From: Propioniciclava soli
GTDB lineage: Bacteria > Actinomycetota > Actinomycetes > Propionibacteriales > Propionibacteriaceae
DNA length: 64,000 nucleotides
Direction of reading: 5' to 3'
Assembly (NCBI RefSeq): GCF_014858005.1
Contig: NZ_JACYOT010000009.1
Span: forward strand, 62,001 to 126,000
Position numbers and translations under genes: made by a program. Below are positions 7,909-18,019 of the stretch, piece by piece (position 1 is the first letter of the stretch; every line of letters starts with the position of its first letter). The notes beneath the pieces are model-generated. The model searched no databases. It was not told the DNA's origin and saw only the letters and a list, made by a program, of their open reading frames with translations.

Positions 7909-10849
7909 GTGGACTTCGCCAGCACCGTGACGGGCTTCGCCGAGCCGACGATCGAGTACCGGCCCGACCAGCGGTGGTGGCTCGCCGAAGGGCTCCACAC
8001 CGATGCGACGCTGCGCACCGAGATCGCCGCGATGCACCGCCTCGGCTTCGGCGGCATCGAGTTCCTGGCCATGGACGAGGAGGGGGTCGACCACGCGCGC
8101 TACGGCTGGGGCGCCGAGGAGTGGGTGCACGACTCGCAGGTGGTGGTGGAAGAGGCCACCCGGCGGGGGATGGCGGTCAGCTTCACCTCGGGCACGAACT
8201 GGGCGAACGCGAACCTGCCGACCATCACGCCCGAGAGCCCCGCGGCGGCCAAGGAACTCAACGTGACGGTGGAGGAGGTCGCGGGTGGGGCCACGCGCAC
8301 CGGCGCCCTGCGGCGCGTCGATCTGGCCGCGTTCTCGCCGTCGGTGCTGGGGCATCGGGGAGCGGTGTCGGAGCAGACGTTCGTCGCTGTGGTGGCCGCG
8401 CGGGTGCTCGGCACGACCGAGCTGGGCAACGTGCTGGACGTCGACTCCGTCGTGGATCTCACGGCCGACGTGGTGGACGAGACACTCGACTGGACGGCTC
8501 CCGAGGGCGACTGGCGGTTGTACGCCCACTGGATGCACGGCACCGGACAGACGGCGTCGCCGTCGGCGAGGGTCAACTACACCGTGAACTATCTCGACCG
8601 CGACGGCGTCGACGCCGTCATCGACTACTGGGAGCACGAGGTGCTGACGCCGCAGCTGCGCGCGCAGATCGCCGCCAACCCGCGCGCCCAGATGTACATG
8701 GACTCGATGGAGCTCACGGCCTACGGCGAGGGCGGAATGTTCTGGGGCCGGACGGTGGCCGAGGAGTTCCGGGCCCGCCGCGGCTACGACATCACCCCGT
8801 GGTTGCCGTTCCTGACCCGGCGGGTGGCGATGATGGCCTCCCAGACCATCTACCGCAACGAGCCGGACGCGGCGCACGCCGGGGCGGTCGAGAAGGTGCG
8901 CTTCGACTACGTCGCCACCCTGACCGACCTCTACATCGAGAACATGCTGCGCCCGTTCGCGGCGTTCCTGCACCACCACGGCATGACGTTGCGCGCCGAG
9001 ATCAGCTACGGGCTGCCGTTCGAGCTGACGCGTCCGGGGCCGGAGGTCGACGGCATCGAGACCGAGTCGCTGGAGTTCGGCGCGCAGATCGACGCCTACC
9101 GGCTGATGGCCGGCCCGGCGCACCTGTTCGGCAAGCAGTACAGCTCCGAGACGGGCGCCACGACACGCAACTACATGCTCGACCACCGGTTCTACGACCA
9201 GATCATCGCCACCCAGCTCGCCGCCGGCATCACCCGGACGGTCCTGCACGGCTGGGCCAGCCCCGCCGGTGCAAGGGAAACCACCCGGTGGCCGGGTCAC
9301 GAGGGCATGTGGCCGGAGTTCTCCGAGCGGTTCGACACCCGCCAGCCCGGCGCCGAGTTCTATCCGTGGTGGACGACGGCGCTGGCCCGGTGCCAGTTCC
9401 TGCTGCGGCAGGGGCGTCCGCGCATCGACGTGGGCATCCTGCGCACCGACCACTTCACCGACAACGTCTCGGGCATGCGGTTCGTCGACGACGACGGCAC
9501 CCGGGTGGCCGACGAGGTCGCCTACGGCACGTGGTGGATGCGCAACCGGCAGAACCACTGGTGGGCCGACCTCGGCATGCAGGACGCCGGCTGGACCTAT
9601 GAGTTCTTCGACGGCTCCCTGCTGCTGCGCGACGACGTGCGCTTCGCCGACGGGGTCGTCCAGCCGGACGGGCCGGGTTACCAGGCGCTGATCGTGTACC
9701 AGGACGCCCTCGATGCGGACGTCGCCCGGCGACTTCTGGGCTGGGCGCGTGTGGGGCTGCGGGTGTTGCTGGTGGACGGCAGCCGCGAGCTCGTGGAACT
9801 GCAGACCCGGCGCTACCGGACGCACGGGGCCGCCGCCGCGCGGACCCACGGCCTCGACGGGCGCGACGACGAGCTCACCGCGACGATCGCGGAGTTGGTG
9901 GCACTGCCGAGCGTGGCGCGGGTCGGCGACCCGGCCGACACGGTGGCGGCGCTGCGCCGGCTGGGGGTGACCGGCCGGGCGGAGTTCGTCGAGGACAACC
10001 GCAGCGTGCTGACTCACCTGCGCGAGGACGGCGACCTGCTCCACCTGTACGCCTACCACTTCCTCTACGACACCGGCGAGCCCGTCGACATGGACGTCAC
10101 CCTGCCGGGCTCGGGCCTGGTGCACCGGCTGGACGCGTGGAGCGGCACGACGCGTCCGCACGCCGGGGTGCGGGTTGGGCGCGCGGACGCCGCGGGTGAC
10201 CGAACGGTCGTCACCCTCCGGCTCCACCCGGGGGAGACGGCGCTGCTGACGCTGGACCGGTCCGCGGACGCCGCCGCGTCCGAGCCGGCGGAGCTCGAGT
10301 GGGTCGCCGACCTCCCCACGTGGGACGTCACGGTCGAGAGCTGGGACGCGGGGCCCGACGAGACCATCACGGAGGATCGCGGCCTGGGCTACGTGAGCGA
10401 GGAGGTCCGGCCCACGACCACCGTGACGGTGATCGAGCTCGGGCCGACCACGCTTCGGCCCTGGCACGCGCTGCCCGGCGTGGGCGGGGAGGTGTCCGGG
10501 ATCGCGGAGTACACCGCCACGGTGCGCATCGACGACGCCCAGCCCGGGCAGACGTTCGTGCTCGACCTGCGGCGGGCTCGGTTCGGTACGCATCAACGGC
10601 GGCACACCGGTGGGCGTCGACACGTCGCGTCCGGTCGTCCGCACCACCGAGCTGCGCGCGGGGGAGAACACCGTCACCGTGCGCGTGGCCAGCTCGCTCA
10701 ACAAACGGCTCCTGGCGCGTGGGTACTACGACACCCTGCGCGACGTCCTGGGCAACTCCGAGGGCTGGGCGGAGCCGCGCATGCAGCAGACGCACGTCCG
10801 CGACCATGGCCTCCTCGGCCCGGTGCGGCTGGTCCGGGAACGTACCTGA
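7909..10849 (+). pseudogene. GH106-like alpha-L-rhamnosidase/glycosyl hydrolase, frameshifted near the 3' end
   Basis: Frame 1 from GTG 7909 (AGGAAGAGGGA just upstream) encodes a large glycosidase. RWWLAEGLHTDATLRTEIAA and MHRLGFGGIEFLAMDEEGVD, followed by GMAVSFTSGTNWANANLPT, are typical of the rhamnosidase-like GH106 family. At 10569-10571 the family-like sequence LDLGGLGSVRINGG requires a change of frame. One extra C or G around 10570 moves the real continuation into frame 2, which then reads VGVDTSRPVVRTTELRAGEN to a stop at 10849. Joined, the product is about 979 residues. No signal peptide is seen, so a cytoplasmic enzyme is likely. Either the C-terminal beta domain is broken or the base is a sequencing error. 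Confidence 0.78.
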
Positions 10850-10864
10850 GCGGACGCCGTCGGC

Positions 10865-11146
10865 TCAGGCTCGCCGTTGGGTCAGCCCGCGGGGCACGGG
10901 CCAGAGGCGGACGCGCGACCCGGGCTGGGCGGCGCCGGCGATGGCGACGGCTCCGACCAACACCGTGACAGGCCCGAACAGGGCGAGCCACACCAGGGCG
11001 TCGGGCCAGGGCCACTGGCCCAGGAGTGTGACCAGGAGCCACCCGGCCAGGTTGGCGAGGACGAGGAACGGCAGCGCGACCAGTGCGCGCGCCCAGAAGC
11101 CGGTGGGCCACACCGCGTGGGACCGTTCGGTGAGTTGGCCGGCCAT
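10865..11146 (-). CDS. Small two-helix membrane protein, unknown function
   Basis: A 93-residue protein with two hydrophobic segments, ALVALPFLVLANLAGWLLVT and a second around WLALFGPVTVLVGAVAIAGA, and a basic C-terminus. I do not recognise a family. A clear Shine-Dalgarno (AAAGGAGC) stands six bases before the ATG. It is convergent with the broken glycosidase gene, only 15 bp away, and divergent from the AMIN-like secreted protein. Confidence 0.65.
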   Translation of the reverse strand: MAGQLTERSHAVWPTGFWARALVALPFLVLANLAGWLLVTLLGQWPWPDALVWLALFGPVTVLVGAVAIAGAAQPGSRVRLWPVPRGLTQRRA

Positions 11147-11381
11147 GGGCTGCTCCTTTGCGATGCGTTGCGATCCGGGGCGTTGCGGGGCGGGGCGGCG
11201 TCACGGTGCCCCCGCGGGGGTGGGGCTCTCGAGGGCAGGGTAGCGGAGCTCCCGGGGGGCCAGGCGCTCCGAGCGCCACAGCTCTCGTGTCTGCCGCGAA
11301 ACCTGACGGGCACGCCGGGCGTCGTATCAGGGTGAGACGCTGCTCGCTCCTGAGAGCGTCTCCACACGAAAGGGGCCTCTC

Positions 11382-11936
11382 ATGTCCATCTCGATCCTTC
11401 GCCGGTTGGCCGTCGCCACCGCGTTCAGCCTCACGGCGGTGCTCGTGCCGCTCTCCGCGGCGACCGCCGACGCCGCCTCCTGCTCGGTCGTGTGGGGTTC
11501 GGTGCCGCGCAGTGCCGGCACCATGCAGCAGCAGAACCTCGTCGACGTCCGCTCGGGTCAGCACGCATGCTTCGACCGGATCGTCGTCGACCTGGCCGGG
11601 GGCACGCCGAGCGGCTACGCCGTCCGCTACGTCCCCGAGGTCCGTGCGCAGGGCACCGGCGATGTCATCGCGCTGCGGGGTGGCGCCCGGCTGGAGGTCA
11701 CCGTCCTCGCCCCGGCGCACGACGACCGCGGGCGGGCCACGTACGTGCCGGCGAACCCCAACGAGCTCGTGGACGTCACCGGCCATGCCACGCTGCGCCA
11801 AGTGGCGTGGGGCGGTTCGTTCGAGGGGCAGTCCACCCTCGGCGTCGGCGTCCGCGCCCGGCTGCCGTACCGCGTGTTCGTCCTCGATGACGGTGCCACG
11901 AGCCGCCTGGTGATCGACGTCGCACATCAGTGGTGA
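11382..11936 (+). CDS. Secreted AMIN-like domain protein
   Basis: A 184-residue exported protein. Residues 1 to about 31 form a Sec signal peptide (LAVATAFSLTAVLVPLSAAT, cut near ADAAS). The mature part contains HACFDRIVVDLAG, SGYAVRYVPEV, a segment of the type LRQVAWGGSFEGQSTLGVGV and the final PYRVFVLDDG...RLVIDVAHQW, the pattern of the AMIN-like domain common in actinobacterial surface proteins. The role is presumably envelope-associated. Two cysteines (in SCSVVW and HACF) could form a disulphide. The 5' UTR contains an 8-bp inverted repeat (GAGACGCT at 11334 and its complement ending 11362). Confidence 0.75.
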   Translation: MSISILRRLAVATAFSLTAVLVPLSAATADAASCSVVWGSVPRSAGTMQQQNLVDVRSGQHACFDRIVVDLAGGTPSGYAVRYVPEVRAQGTGDVIALRGGARLEVTVLAPAHDDRGRATYVPANPNELVDVTGHATLRQVAWGGSFEGQSTLGVGVRARLPYRVFVLDDGATSRLVIDVAHQW

Positions 11937-12026
11937 GACGACGCCGCTCGCTTCCCACGCAGCGGCGCGCACGTCACTGGGCAGCGGTGCATCGGCCGAA
12001 CTGCGCTGCGGTCGTCTCCACGGGAA

Positions 12027-12066
12027 AGCCGCTCCGACCGGGCTGTGTGCCTGGGTCGGAGCGGCT
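12027..12066 (-). terminator. Hairpin terminator of tRNA-Pro
   Basis: A perfect 13-bp stem (12027-12039 with 12054-12066) encloses a 14-base loop. On the minus strand it lies seven bases beyond the 3' end of tRNA-Pro and is followed by TTTC, consistent with a weak intrinsic terminator. It could also end the AMIN-like gene, which stops at 11936. Confidence 0.65.
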
Positions 12067-12072
12067 CTGTGG

Positions 12073-12149
<77 letters not shown>

Positions 12150-12198
12150 ATGGCCCTCACGAGCCGACGAGCAGTCTAGCCGATCCGCGTCCTGATTC

Positions 12199-13113
12199 TC
12201 ACATCGGGTCGGGCGCCGGGATCAGCGTCAGCAGGGTCGCCTCCGGCGGGCAGGCGAACCGGTAGGGCGCGAAGGGCGACATGCCCACCCCGGCCGACAC
12301 GTGCACCTGGGCCGTCCTGTTGCCCACCTTGTGCCCGAACATGCCGCTGGCGTGCTCGCGGGGGAGGTCGCAGTTGGTGACCAGTGCGCCCTTGCCGGGC
12401 ACGCACACCTGACCGCCGTGCGTGTGGCCGGCCAGGATCAGCTCGACGCCGTCCGCCGTCATGGCGTCGAGGATGCGCCGGTAGGGAGCGTGTGTGACGC
12501 CGAGGTTGAGCACCCCGGGTGTGGCTGGTCCGGCGACGGCGGGGTAGTCGTCGCGGTGGTGGTGGGCGTCGCCGGTGCCGCGGACGTGCACCGTCCGGCC
12601 CGCCACCTCGATCTGGGCACGCTGGTTGTCGACGTCGACCCACCCCACGCTCTCGAACGCGGCGCGAAGTTCGTCGGTGGGCAGGTCGGACGCCTCGCCT
12701 CCAGCGTCGCCCAAGGAGCGCCCCGAGTGGCCCAGCAGGTAACCCACGGGCAGCTTGAACCGCGGCCCCTCGTAGTCATTGCTCCCGAACACGAACACGC
12801 CGGGCACGTCGGTCAACCGGGCGAGAGACTCCATCAGGGGCCCGACCGCCTGGGGTGAGCTGATGTTGTCACCCGTCGTGACCACCAGGTCGGGCTCCAA
12901 CCCGCCCAGGCCGCGCAGGAAGTCACGTTTGCGCGCCTGCGAGGGCACCAGGTGAATGTCCGACACGTGCAGCACGGTGAACGGATCGGCCCCCCGGGGC
13001 AGCACCGGCACCTGGTAACGGCGCACCCGGAAGTCATGGGCCTCGATCAGCGCGCCGTACGCCACGCAGGCCGCGCCCGCGCCGAGGACGCCCGCGGCTA
13101 GTCGCCCGATCAT
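12199..13113 (-). CDS. Metallophosphoesterase, membrane-anchored
   Basis: A 304-residue calcineurin-like phosphoesterase. One N-terminal hydrophobic stretch (LAAGVLGAGAACVAYGALIE) is probably an anchor. Metal-site motifs appear in order: VSDIHL, TTGDN, SNDYEG in place of the usual GNHE, and GHTHGGQV. The ATG at 13113 overlaps the ponA2 stop in an ATGA, so the two are translated together. This pairing is widely conserved in actinobacteria (as with the M. tuberculosis ponA2 neighbour). The substrate is unknown; a lipid- or envelope-linked phosphoester is plausible given the anchor and the neighbour. Confidence 0.87.
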   Translation of the reverse strand: MIGRLAAGVLGAGAACVAYGALIEAHDFRVRRYQVPVLPRGADPFTVLHVSDIHLVPSQARKRDFLRGLGGLEPDLVVTTGDNISSPQAVGPLMESLARLTDVPGVFVFGSNDYEGPRFKLPVGYLLGHSGRSLGDAGGEASDLPTDELRAAFESVGWVDVDNQRAQIEVAGRTVHVRGTGDAHHHRDDYPAVAGPATPGVLNLGVTHAPYRRILDAMTADGVELILAGHTHGGQVCVPGKGALVTNCDLPREHASGMFGHKVGNRTAQVHVSAGVGMSPFAPYRFACPPEATLLTLIPAPDPM

Positions 13114-15533
13114 CCGTTGCCGCCCGGGGCGGCCGGGGGTTGGTCGCCCGGGGGCTGTGCGGGCGCCGGTTCGGCTGCGGGTGGTTCGGCGGGAGGCGCC
13201 GAGGTCGCTGCGGGGGCCGGGGCCGGGGCCGGCGCCGGCCCGCTGGACACGCGCAGGGTGATCGTCGACCACTGGGGCGCGGTGCCCCGGGGCGAGATGC
13301 CGAGGAACGTACCGGAGGGGCGGTCACTCTCGACCCGGGAGATGCGGGTGCCGAAGCCGGCCTCCTGCAGCCGCGCCCGGCAGGCGTTGACCCCCAACCC
13401 GGAACAGCTCGGCACGTCGATCTCGGGTGGGGTGTAGCGGGTCGGGGCCACGAACTCGCCGCGCTCGTACCCCTCCAGGGCGACCTCCATGGCCGGTTTC
13501 CACAGGTGGGCGCCGGCCTCGCCGCCCGAACTGCCGCGCAGCCGGATCCGACCGTTCTGAATGGGCGCGCCCTCGAGGGACGGTTCCCTGCGGCCCACGA
13601 AGCGCTCGGCCCGCTTGTCCACCGTGATCATGGCGGCGGTGGCGAGCTGGGGTGTGTAACCGAGGGTCCAGATCGTCGGCGCGTTGGTGTCCGTACCGGT
13701 CTTGCCGGCGATGCTGTAGCCGGGAATGTTGGCCGCCCGGGCCGTGCCGCTGCGGAAGGGGCCGCGCATGACGTCGGTGATGCGGTCAGCCACCTCGGGG
13801 GCCATCACCTGCTGGCAGTCGGCGCTCGGCACGTCGTACGTCTTGCCGTCGGGCCCGGTGACCGACTGGATGATGATCGGGTTGCACCGGGTGCCGCGGG
13901 CGGCGATGGTCGCGTACGCGTTGGCGAGCGAAATGGGGGAGACCTCCGCCGTACCCAGCGTCAGGGATGGGTTCTGGATGTTGATGACCCCGGGGCCCGT
14001 GTTCTCCGCGTCACTGATACCGAATCGCTGGTTGCCGGAGAGCTTGAGGCCCAGCTTCTCGGCCATCTTGGCTACGTCGCACAGGCCGACGTCCTGCTCC
14101 AGAGCGACGAAGAAGTTGTTCACCGAGTTGGTGGTTCCCGAGTACAGGTCGAACGACCCGCCGACCCCGTTCACCTCCCAGTCCTTCGCCGTCACCGTGC
14201 CGTCGCAGGTGCGGAACGTCTCGCCCGACCAGTCCTGGGACCGCTCCACCTGGTAGGTACGCCCGGTCGGCATGCCCTTCTCGATGGCCGCCGCCACGAC
14301 GAACATCTTGAAGGTCGAGCCGCCGAAGTAACCCTCCGCACCGCCGAGGCTCGGCTCCATGGCGTAGTTCCAGTAGGTCTGGCCCGGGCCTTCACCCCTC
14401 TCGGGGCGGCTCTGCGCGATGGCCTTGATGAGACCCGTGCCCGGCTCGATGGTGGCGATGACACCAAGCACCGGATCGGTCGGGTAGATGTAGTTCGATA
14501 CCGCAGCCTGCGCGGCGTCCTGGGTGCGGGGATCGATCTCGGTCTGGATCGTCAGGCCGCCCCGCTTGAGGAAGCGCTTCCTGCTGTCGGAGTCAGGCCC
14601 GAGGCTGTCCATCTGCAACAGCGTGCGGTACACGATGTCGCACAGCTGCTGGTACCGGGCCGCGTTGCAGCCATGCGGCGTCTCCGTCACCAGGGCGCGG
14701 TCGAAGCCCTCGGCCTTGGCGGCCTCCCCATCCTCCGGGCTGATGACCCCCTGGAACTGCATCACGTCGAGGACGTTGTTGCGCCGCTCCAGGGCGATCT
14801 TCTCGTTGCTGATCGGGTCGGTCGTCGCAGGGTTGCGGACGAGGCCCGCCAGCATCGCGGACTGGCTGAGCGTCAGGTCCTTGGCCGTGGTGCCGAAGTA
14901 GCGGCGGGCCGCCGCCTCGACGCCGTAGGCGCCGGCGCCGTAGTAGGACAGGTTGAGGTAGCGCTCAAGGATCTCATCCTTGCTGAGCTTCTGCTCCAGC
15001 GCGATGGCGTACCGGAGCTCGAGCACCTTGCGGGCGAACGTCCGGTCCCTGGCCGCGCTGAGCGCGTCCTCGTCGTTGTCGGCGACGGCCTTGTCGATGA
15101 GAGCGAGCTTCACGTACTGCTGGGTGAGGGTCGAGCCGCCCTGGGTGTTGCCGCTCGTGGTGCGGACGAGAGCGCGCAGCGTGCCGCGCAGGTCAAGTGC
15201 CCCGTGCTCGTAGAAGCGCTGGTCCTCGATCGAGATCTGGGCCTGCCGCATCGTGGGTGAGATTTCGTCGAGCGGAACGTAGACGCGGTACTCCTCGAAG
15301 AAGTTCGTCAACAGCGAGCCGTCGGCCATGAGCACGCGCGAGCCCTCAGCCGGGGGTGGCGTCTCCACCTCGGCCGGGATCGAGTCGAGCGCAGCGGCAC
15401 CCAGCTTCGACACCTCCGACGCGACACCGGCGGTCGGTACGGCCAGGCCGGCGACGAGCACACCGCCCAGCACGCTGACGGCGAGGAACATCAGGCTCGA
15501 GTAGAGCTTTCGTCCCAGCGAAGGTTCACCCAT
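13110..15533 (-). CDS. ponA2: Bifunctional class A penicillin-binding protein with PASTA domain
   Basis: An 807-residue peptidoglycan synthase. A short cytoplasmic start leads to one membrane anchor (about 12-35). The glycosyltransferase domain has catalytic Glu103 in SIEDQRFYEHG and STLTQQ at 134-139. The transpeptidase domain has S406-T-F-K409, the S470-V-N472 triad and K611-T-G-T. One PASTA domain (about 690-755, starting PPEIDVPSCSGLGVNACRAR) is followed by a Pro/Ala-rich tail. The ATG at 15533 follows a TACTCT hexamer by six bases with no Shine-Dalgarno, so it may be leaderless. Context (metallophosphoesterase downstream, WhiB divergent) identifies the PonA2 type linked to dormancy and stress survival in mycobacteria. 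Confidence 0.93.
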   Translation of the reverse strand: MGEPSLGRKLYSSLMFLAVSVLGGVLVAGLAVPTAGVASEVSKLGAAALDSIPAEVETPPPAEGSRVLMADGSLLTNFFEEYRVYVPLDEISPTMRQAQISIEDQRFYEHGALDLRGTLRALVRTTSGNTQGGSTLTQQYVKLALIDKAVADNDEDALSAARDRTFARKVLELRYAIALEQKLSKDEILERYLNLSYYGAGAYGVEAAARRYFGTTAKDLTLSQSAMLAGLVRNPATTDPISNEKIALERRNNVLDVMQFQGVISPEDGEAAKAEGFDRALVTETPHGCNAARYQQLCDIVYRTLLQMDSLGPDSDSRKRFLKRGGLTIQTEIDPRTQDAAQAAVSNYIYPTDPVLGVIATIEPGTGLIKAIAQSRPERGEGPGQTYWNYAMEPSLGGAEGYFGGSTFKMFVVAAAIEKGMPTGRTYQVERSQDWSGETFRTCDGTVTAKDWEVNGVGGSFDLYSGTTNSVNNFFVALEQDVGLCDVAKMAEKLGLKLSGNQRFGISDAENTGPGVINIQNPSLTLGTAEVSPISLANAYATIAARGTRCNPIIIQSVTGPDGKTYDVPSADCQQVMAPEVADRITDVMRGPFRSGTARAANIPGYSIAGKTGTDTNAPTIWTLGYTPQLATAAMITVDKRAERFVGRREPSLEGAPIQNGRIRLRGSSGGEAGAHLWKPAMEVALEGYERGEFVAPTRYTPPEIDVPSCSGLGVNACRARLQEAGFGTRISRVESDRPSGTFLGISPRGTAPQWSTITLRVSSGPAPAPAPAPAATSAPPAEPPAAEPAPAQPPGDQPPAAPGGNG

Positions 15534-15539
15534 GGAAAC

Positions 15540-15545
15540 AGAGTA
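15540..15545 (-). promoter_or_regulatory. ponA2: Putative -10 element for leaderless ponA2 transcript
   Basis: TACTCT on the minus strand is separated from the ponA2 ATG by six bases, the distance expected if transcription starts at the A of ATG. No Shine-Dalgarno is present. No good -35 is visible. Confidence 0.45.
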
Positions 15546-15672
15546 CGTCACCCCACCGACGATTCCCCGGTGGGGTGCCGGCGAGCACGGCGCCGCCCCG
15601 GCGAGCGGGAGGCGGGGATTGGCGCAGGACCGACCGTCTACGACACAATGTAGGAGGTGCTGGACGGTGGTC

Positions 15673-15702
15673 TTGTGCAACGGATGCCCGCCCTCATAGA
15701 GT
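15673..15702 (+). promoter_or_regulatory. Putative promoter of the whiB gene
   Basis: TTGTGC (15673-15678) and TAGAGT (15697-15702) are separated by 18 bases and resemble vegetative -35/-10 boxes. This lies about 90 bases before the whiB ATG in the divergent ponA2/whiB region. Confidence 0.4.
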
Positions 15703-15790
15703 GCGGACACATGCGCGGTTCCCCCGGCCAGCGAGGTTTCGGCTCGGGTGGGCCGTGCCGGCAATGGACAGCCAGGTGGAAGGACGTGCG

Positions 15791-16069
15791 ATGACGGTCC
15801 TGGAGACGGAGCACTGGACGCTCAAGGCGCGCTGCCGCGGGATGCAGGACCAACTGTTTCCCGAGGGGGCCGATCAGAAGAGGGCCAGAGCCGTGTGTTC
15901 CGGGTGCCCCGTCCGCTCCGAATGCCTCGCCGAAGCCCTCGACAACCGCATCGAGTGGGGGGTGTGGGGTGGCATGACCGAGCGGGAGCGACGCCAGCTG
16001 CTGCGCCAGCGCGCCGACATCACCTCGTGGCAGTCGGTGCTGTGCGAGACCAGGCCCGACGGCCACTGA
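15791..16069 (+). CDS. whiB4: WhiB-family iron-sulphur transcriptional regulator (WhiB4-like by context)
   Basis: A 92-residue Wbl protein. The four [4Fe-4S]-binding cysteines are Cys15, Cys36, Cys39 and Cys45 (C-x20-C-x2-C-x5-C), followed by the beta-turn GVWGG (57-61) and the basic TERERRQLLRQR. Wbl proteins sense oxygen, NO or redox state and act with the principal sigma factor. The divergent ponA2 and the downstream DUF4177-RidA-nth-thioredoxin-NUDIX order match the neighbourhood of mycobacterial whiB4, which is the basis of the symbol. ATG 15791 gives the usual short N-terminus; upstream in-frame starts exist. Confidence 0.88.
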   Translation: MTVLETEHWTLKARCRGMQDQLFPEGADQKRARAVCSGCPVRSECLAEALDNRIEWGVWGGMTERERRQLLRQRADITSWQSVLCETRPDGH

Positions 16070-16105
16070 GCTTTTCTGTCGGAGGCATCATCTAGGCTCG
16101 GGTCC

Positions 16106-16267
16106 ATGACCAAGTGGGAGTACGCCACCGCGCCCGTGCTGGTGCACGCGACGAAGCAGATCCTCGACACCTGGGGCGCCGACGGGTGGGAGCTCGTCAC
16201 CATCGTCCCCGGCCCCAACCCCCAGAACATGGTGGCCTACTTCAAGCGGCCACTGACCTCGGCATGA
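16106..16267 (+). CDS. DUF4177-like small protein
   Basis: A 53-residue protein beginning [20 protein letters not shown], with [19 protein letters not shown] and YFKRPL. The DGWELV...YFKR pattern is that of the DUF4177 family, small proteins of unknown role. A TAGGCT hexamer seven bases before the ATG suggests a leaderless transcript starting the DUF4177-ridA-nth-thioredoxin-NUDIX run. Its stop overlaps the ridA start (ATGA). Confidence 0.8.
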   Translation: MTKWEYATAPVLVHATKQILDTWGADGWELVTIVPGPNPQNMVAYFKRPLTSA

Positions 16268-16728
16268 GCCCCACCAGGCGGCTGGCCGAGCTCGGGCTCA
16301 CGCTGCCCCCCGTGGCCGCGCCCGTCGCTGCCTACGTCCCCGCCGTCGAGGCCGCTGGGCTCGTCGTCACCTCGGGCCAGCTGCCAACGCGTGGCGGGGC
16401 CCTGGTGTCCGTGGGCAAGGTCGGAGCCGAGGTCAGCGTGGCGGACGCCGTGGCTGCCGCGCGGGTGGCGGTGCTCAACGCGCTGGCGGCCGCGTCCGCC
16501 GTGGTGGGCGGCCTGGACGCGATCGGTCGCGTCGTCAAGCTCGTGGTGTACGTCGCCAGCGCGCCCGACTTCACAGGCCAACCGCAGGTCGCCAACGGCG
16601 CCAGCGTCCTGCTGGGGGAGATCTTCGGTGCGGCGGGGGAGCATGCTCGCAGCGCCGTCGGCGTGGGCGTCCTGCCCCTGGATGCGCCCGTCGAGATCGA
16701 ACTCACCGTCGCACCCGCCGGGTCGTAG
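16264..16728 (+). CDS. RidA family (YjgF/YER057c/UK114) protein
   Basis: A 154-residue RidA-like protein. [12 protein letters not shown] near residue 38, the loop around [20 protein letters not shown], the conserved Arg in [20 protein letters not shown] and the Glu after it match the family active site. Classical RidA hydrolyses reactive enamine/imine intermediates from PLP enzymes such as threonine dehydratase. This longer subgroup, found next to whiB4 and nth in actinobacteria, is less well defined. The ATG overlaps the DUF4177 stop; its own stop shares one base with the GTG of nth. Confidence 0.86.
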   Translation: MSPTRRLAELGLTLPPVAAPVAAYVPAVEAAGLVVTSGQLPTRGGALVSVGKVGAEVSVADAVAAARVAVLNALAAASAVVGGLDAIGRVVKLVVYVASAPDFTGQPQVANGASVLLGEIFGAAGEHARSAVGVGVLPLDAPVEIELTVAPAGS

Positions 16729-17408
16729 TGGCTGCACCCGGCCAGCCGCAGGCCATCGACGCGGCGCTCGGGGAGCTCTACTCGGATGCGGATTGCGAGC
16801 TCGACTTCACCTCCCCGCTCGAGCTGCTCGTCGCCACCGTCCTGTCGGCCCAGTCGACCGACCGCCGGGTGAACGCGGTGACGCCGGCGCTGTTCGCCCG
16901 TTACCCGGACGCCGCCGCGTACGCGGGTGCCGACGTCGCCGAGCTGGAGGCCCTGATCACACCCACCGGGTTCTTCCGGGCCAAGGCCGGGCACCTCATC
17001 GGCATCGGCGCCGCGCTGGTTGAACGCTTCGACGGTGCGGTGCCCGGCACGCTGGCCGACCTCGTCACGCTGCCCGGTGTGGGGCGCAAGACCGCGAACG
17101 TGGTGCTCGGCAACGCCTTCGACGTCCCGGGCCTGACGCCCGACACCCACTTCATCCGGCTCGCCAACCGATTCGGCTGGGTCGCGTCCACCAAACCCGA
17201 CGCCGTGGAGCAGGCCGTCGGAGAACTGTTCCCGCCCGAGGACTGGGTCCAGCTCAGCCACCGTGTCATCTGGCACGGACGCCGCCGCTGCCACGCGCGG
17301 CGTCCGGCCTGTGGCGTTTGCCCCCTGGAGGGGCTGTGCCCGAGCTACGGCGAGGGCCCGACGGACCCGGTCGTCGCGGCCACGCTCGTCCGCGAGCCGC
17401 GCGGATGA
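16728..17408 (+). CDS. nth: Endonuclease III (bifunctional DNA glycosylase/AP lyase)
   Basis: A 226-residue base-excision repair enzyme removing oxidised pyrimidines. The helix-hairpin-helix [14 protein letters not shown] carries catalytic Lys121, and Asp139 lies in [12 protein letters not shown]. The C-terminal [4Fe-4S] cluster is C188-x6-C195-x2-C198-x5-C204. The start is GTG 16728, overlapping the ridA stop by one base; the ATGA at the 3' end couples it to the thioredoxin-like gene. Its position beside the redox-sensing WhiB fits an oxidative-stress theme. Confidence 0.95.
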   Translation: MAAPGQPQAIDAALGELYSDADCELDFTSPLELLVATVLSAQSTDRRVNAVTPALFARYPDAAAYAGADVAELEALITPTGFFRAKAGHLIGIGAALVERFDGAVPGTLADLVTLPGVGRKTANVVLGNAFDVPGLTPDTHFIRLANRFGWVASTKPDAVEQAVGELFPPEDWVQLSHRVIWHGRRRCHARRPACGVCPLEGLCPSYGEGPTDPVVAATLVREPRG

Positions 17409-18019
17409 GGCGTCTCGCCGCCCTGGTTGCGTGCGTGCTGGTGCTGAGCGGGTGCGCGGCGTCGAGCGGCACCGCTCCCGCCGTGTCCCCGCCGCCGCTG
17501 GCGGTGGCCCCCGAACTGGTCTCCCAGCGCGAGGCGGCAGGGATTCCTGACTGCCCAGCCACTCCGCTGGAGGCCGAGGCCGTGGCCGGCGGGTTGCCCG
17601 ACGTGGTCGTCGGCTGCCTGGGCAGCGGGCGGCAGGTGAACCTGGCCGCCCTGCGCGGCACCCCGATGGTGCTCAACGTGTGGGCGCAGTGGTGCGGCCC
17701 CTGCCGCGCCGAGGCGCCCCACCTGGCGGAGTTCGCGGCGGAGGCGGCGGCGTCCGAACAGCCCCTGGTGGTGCTGGGCGTCGACTACGACGACCCCGAG
17801 CCGGCGCTCGCGCTGGAGTTCGCGGGGGGCGCCGGCTGGACGTATCCCCACCTGCACGATCCCTCGAAACGGATCGCCGGGCCGCTGCGCATCGACGGCA
17901 TCCCCGTGACGCTCTTCGTCAACGACCGCGGTCAGGTCGTCTACCGGGTGGTCGGGCCAGTGGCGTCCACCCAGCAGCTGCGTGACCTGGCCGCCGCGCA
18001 CCTGGGGGTGACGCTGTGA
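17405..18019 (+). CDS. Thioredoxin-like TlpA/ResA-family lipoprotein
   Basis: A 204-residue exported thiol-disulphide protein. A lipoprotein signal ends in VLVLSGC with lipidated Cys17. The thioredoxin fold contains [15 protein letters not shown] with active-site Cys97 and Cys100, and the cis-proline loop in [12 protein letters not shown]. It probably reduces extracytoplasmic disulphides at the membrane surface; a partner such as CcdA is not visible here. The start is the ATG overlapping the nth stop, and the 3' end overlaps the NUDIX gene by four bases. Confidence 0.9.
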   Translation: MRRLAALVACVLVLSGCAASSGTAPAVSPPPLAVAPELVSQREAAGIPDCPATPLEAEAVAGGLPDVVVGCLGSGRQVNLAALRGTPMVLNVWAQWCGPCRAEAPHLAEFAAEAAASEQPLVVLGVDYDDPEPALALEFAGGAGWTYPHLHDPSKRIAGPLRIDGIPVTLFVNDRGQVVYRVVGPVASTQQLRDLAAAHLGVTL

